Assembly: GCA_021783935.1 (NCBI GenBank)
Contig: JAJXTK010000448.1
Span: forward strand, 1-5,511
Reading direction: 5' to 3'
DNA: 5,511 nt
Source of the DNA: Myxococcales bacterium
Lineage (GTDB): Bacteria > Myxococcota_A > Polyangia > Polyangiales > JADJMO01
The position numbers and the translations under genes are program-made. The first letter of the stretch is position 1, and the number at the start of each line of letters is the position of its first letter. The notes below the pieces were generated by a model. The model had not been told where the DNA came from. It saw nothing but the letters and a program-made list of their open reading frames with translations, and did not search any database. Positions 5,425 to 5,511 of the stretch are shown here, one piece after another.

Positions 5425-5511
5425 GCGCGCCTCAAGGCCGCCGCAAGGGCCCCGCAACGGGGACTTGGCTCCGGCCGTGTCGCTCGACTTTCGCCGAAGT
5501 TCGCCGCGCGA
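5425..5511 (+). other. Non-coding end of the window after ccmB
   Basis: These 87 bases hold no supported gene. A five-base-stem hairpin (CCCCG, CAA, CGGGG; 5450-5462) lacks a T-run. In-frame TTG 5465 and GTG 5477 are open to the window edge and could begin the next gene, for example ccmC in the common ccmBC order, but the few visible residues match nothing I recognise. Confidence 0.3.

Noticed and set aside
4504..5457. Long - strand frame (317 codons) opposite the ccmB-type gene
   Set aside because: Low-complexity Arg/Asp/Glu/Ala composition with no domain; the + strand reading gives a well-formed membrane protein.
5450..5462. Hairpin CCCCG-CAA-CGGGG after ccmB as a terminator
   Set aside because: The stem is only five bases and is not followed by T residues.
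5490..5506. Direct repeat TTCGCCG, ten-base period, at the window edge
   Set aside because: Two short copies only, in GC-rich DNA and cut by the window end; not enough to call an element.

Overview
The window is very GC-rich, with strong G/C preference at third codon positions and long spurious open frames on the opposite strands. It looks like a chromosomal segment of a high-GC Gram-negative bacterium. The gene content fits this: a cytochrome c maturation permease, a lipoprotein with a lipobox and an Asp/Ser-rich linker, and a YceF-type Maf protein. Myxococcota (Polyangia-like) is my best guess, but it rests on style and gene mix, not on a marker gene. I see no rRNA, tRNA, CRISPR array, insertion sequence or other sign of a mobile element.

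Layout from left to right. (1) The 3' part of a phosphatidylserine synthase gene (pssA, + strand) enters from the left edge and ends at 638. (2) One base further on, a convergent Maf/YceF-type nucleotide pyrophosphatase gene ends (640-1224, - strand). (3) A two-gene unit on the - strand follows: a MerR-family regulator (2438-3259), then a chlorophyllase-like alpha/beta-hydrolase lipoprotein (1278-2441), joined by a 4-base ATGA overlap. It has a recognisable sigma-70-type promoter (TTGACC, 17 bp, TAAGAA) and a perfect 10-bp-arm dyad placed over the predicted transcription start. (4) A second - strand pair lies upstream: a VOC/glyoxalase-fold protein (4208-4594), then an enoyl-CoA hydratase (3378-4175 or 4211). 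(5) A divergent + strand ccmB-type permease gene (4693-5424) is followed by 87 bases without a supported gene.

How the parts may work together. The regulator and hydrolase form the most convincing local system. The dyad-promoter arrangement suggests an autoregulated switch controlling a secreted or lipid-anchored esterase. The regulator appears to carry a second, degenerate MerR-like DNA-binding domain after the usual one. The VOC-hydratase pair suggests acyl-CoA or small-carboxylate metabolism; its substrate cannot be read from sequence. pssA, maf and ccmB are housekeeping genes (phospholipid synthesis, nucleotide house-cleaning, cytochrome c maturation) with no evident functional tie to the central units.

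The most interesting items are the operator/promoter/regulator/hydrolase cassette, the apparent tandem MerR-like fold, a VOC protein lacking the usual C-terminal metal-ligand Glu, and a ccmB with no ccmA directly upstream. None is proof of an undescribed system; they are concrete leads.
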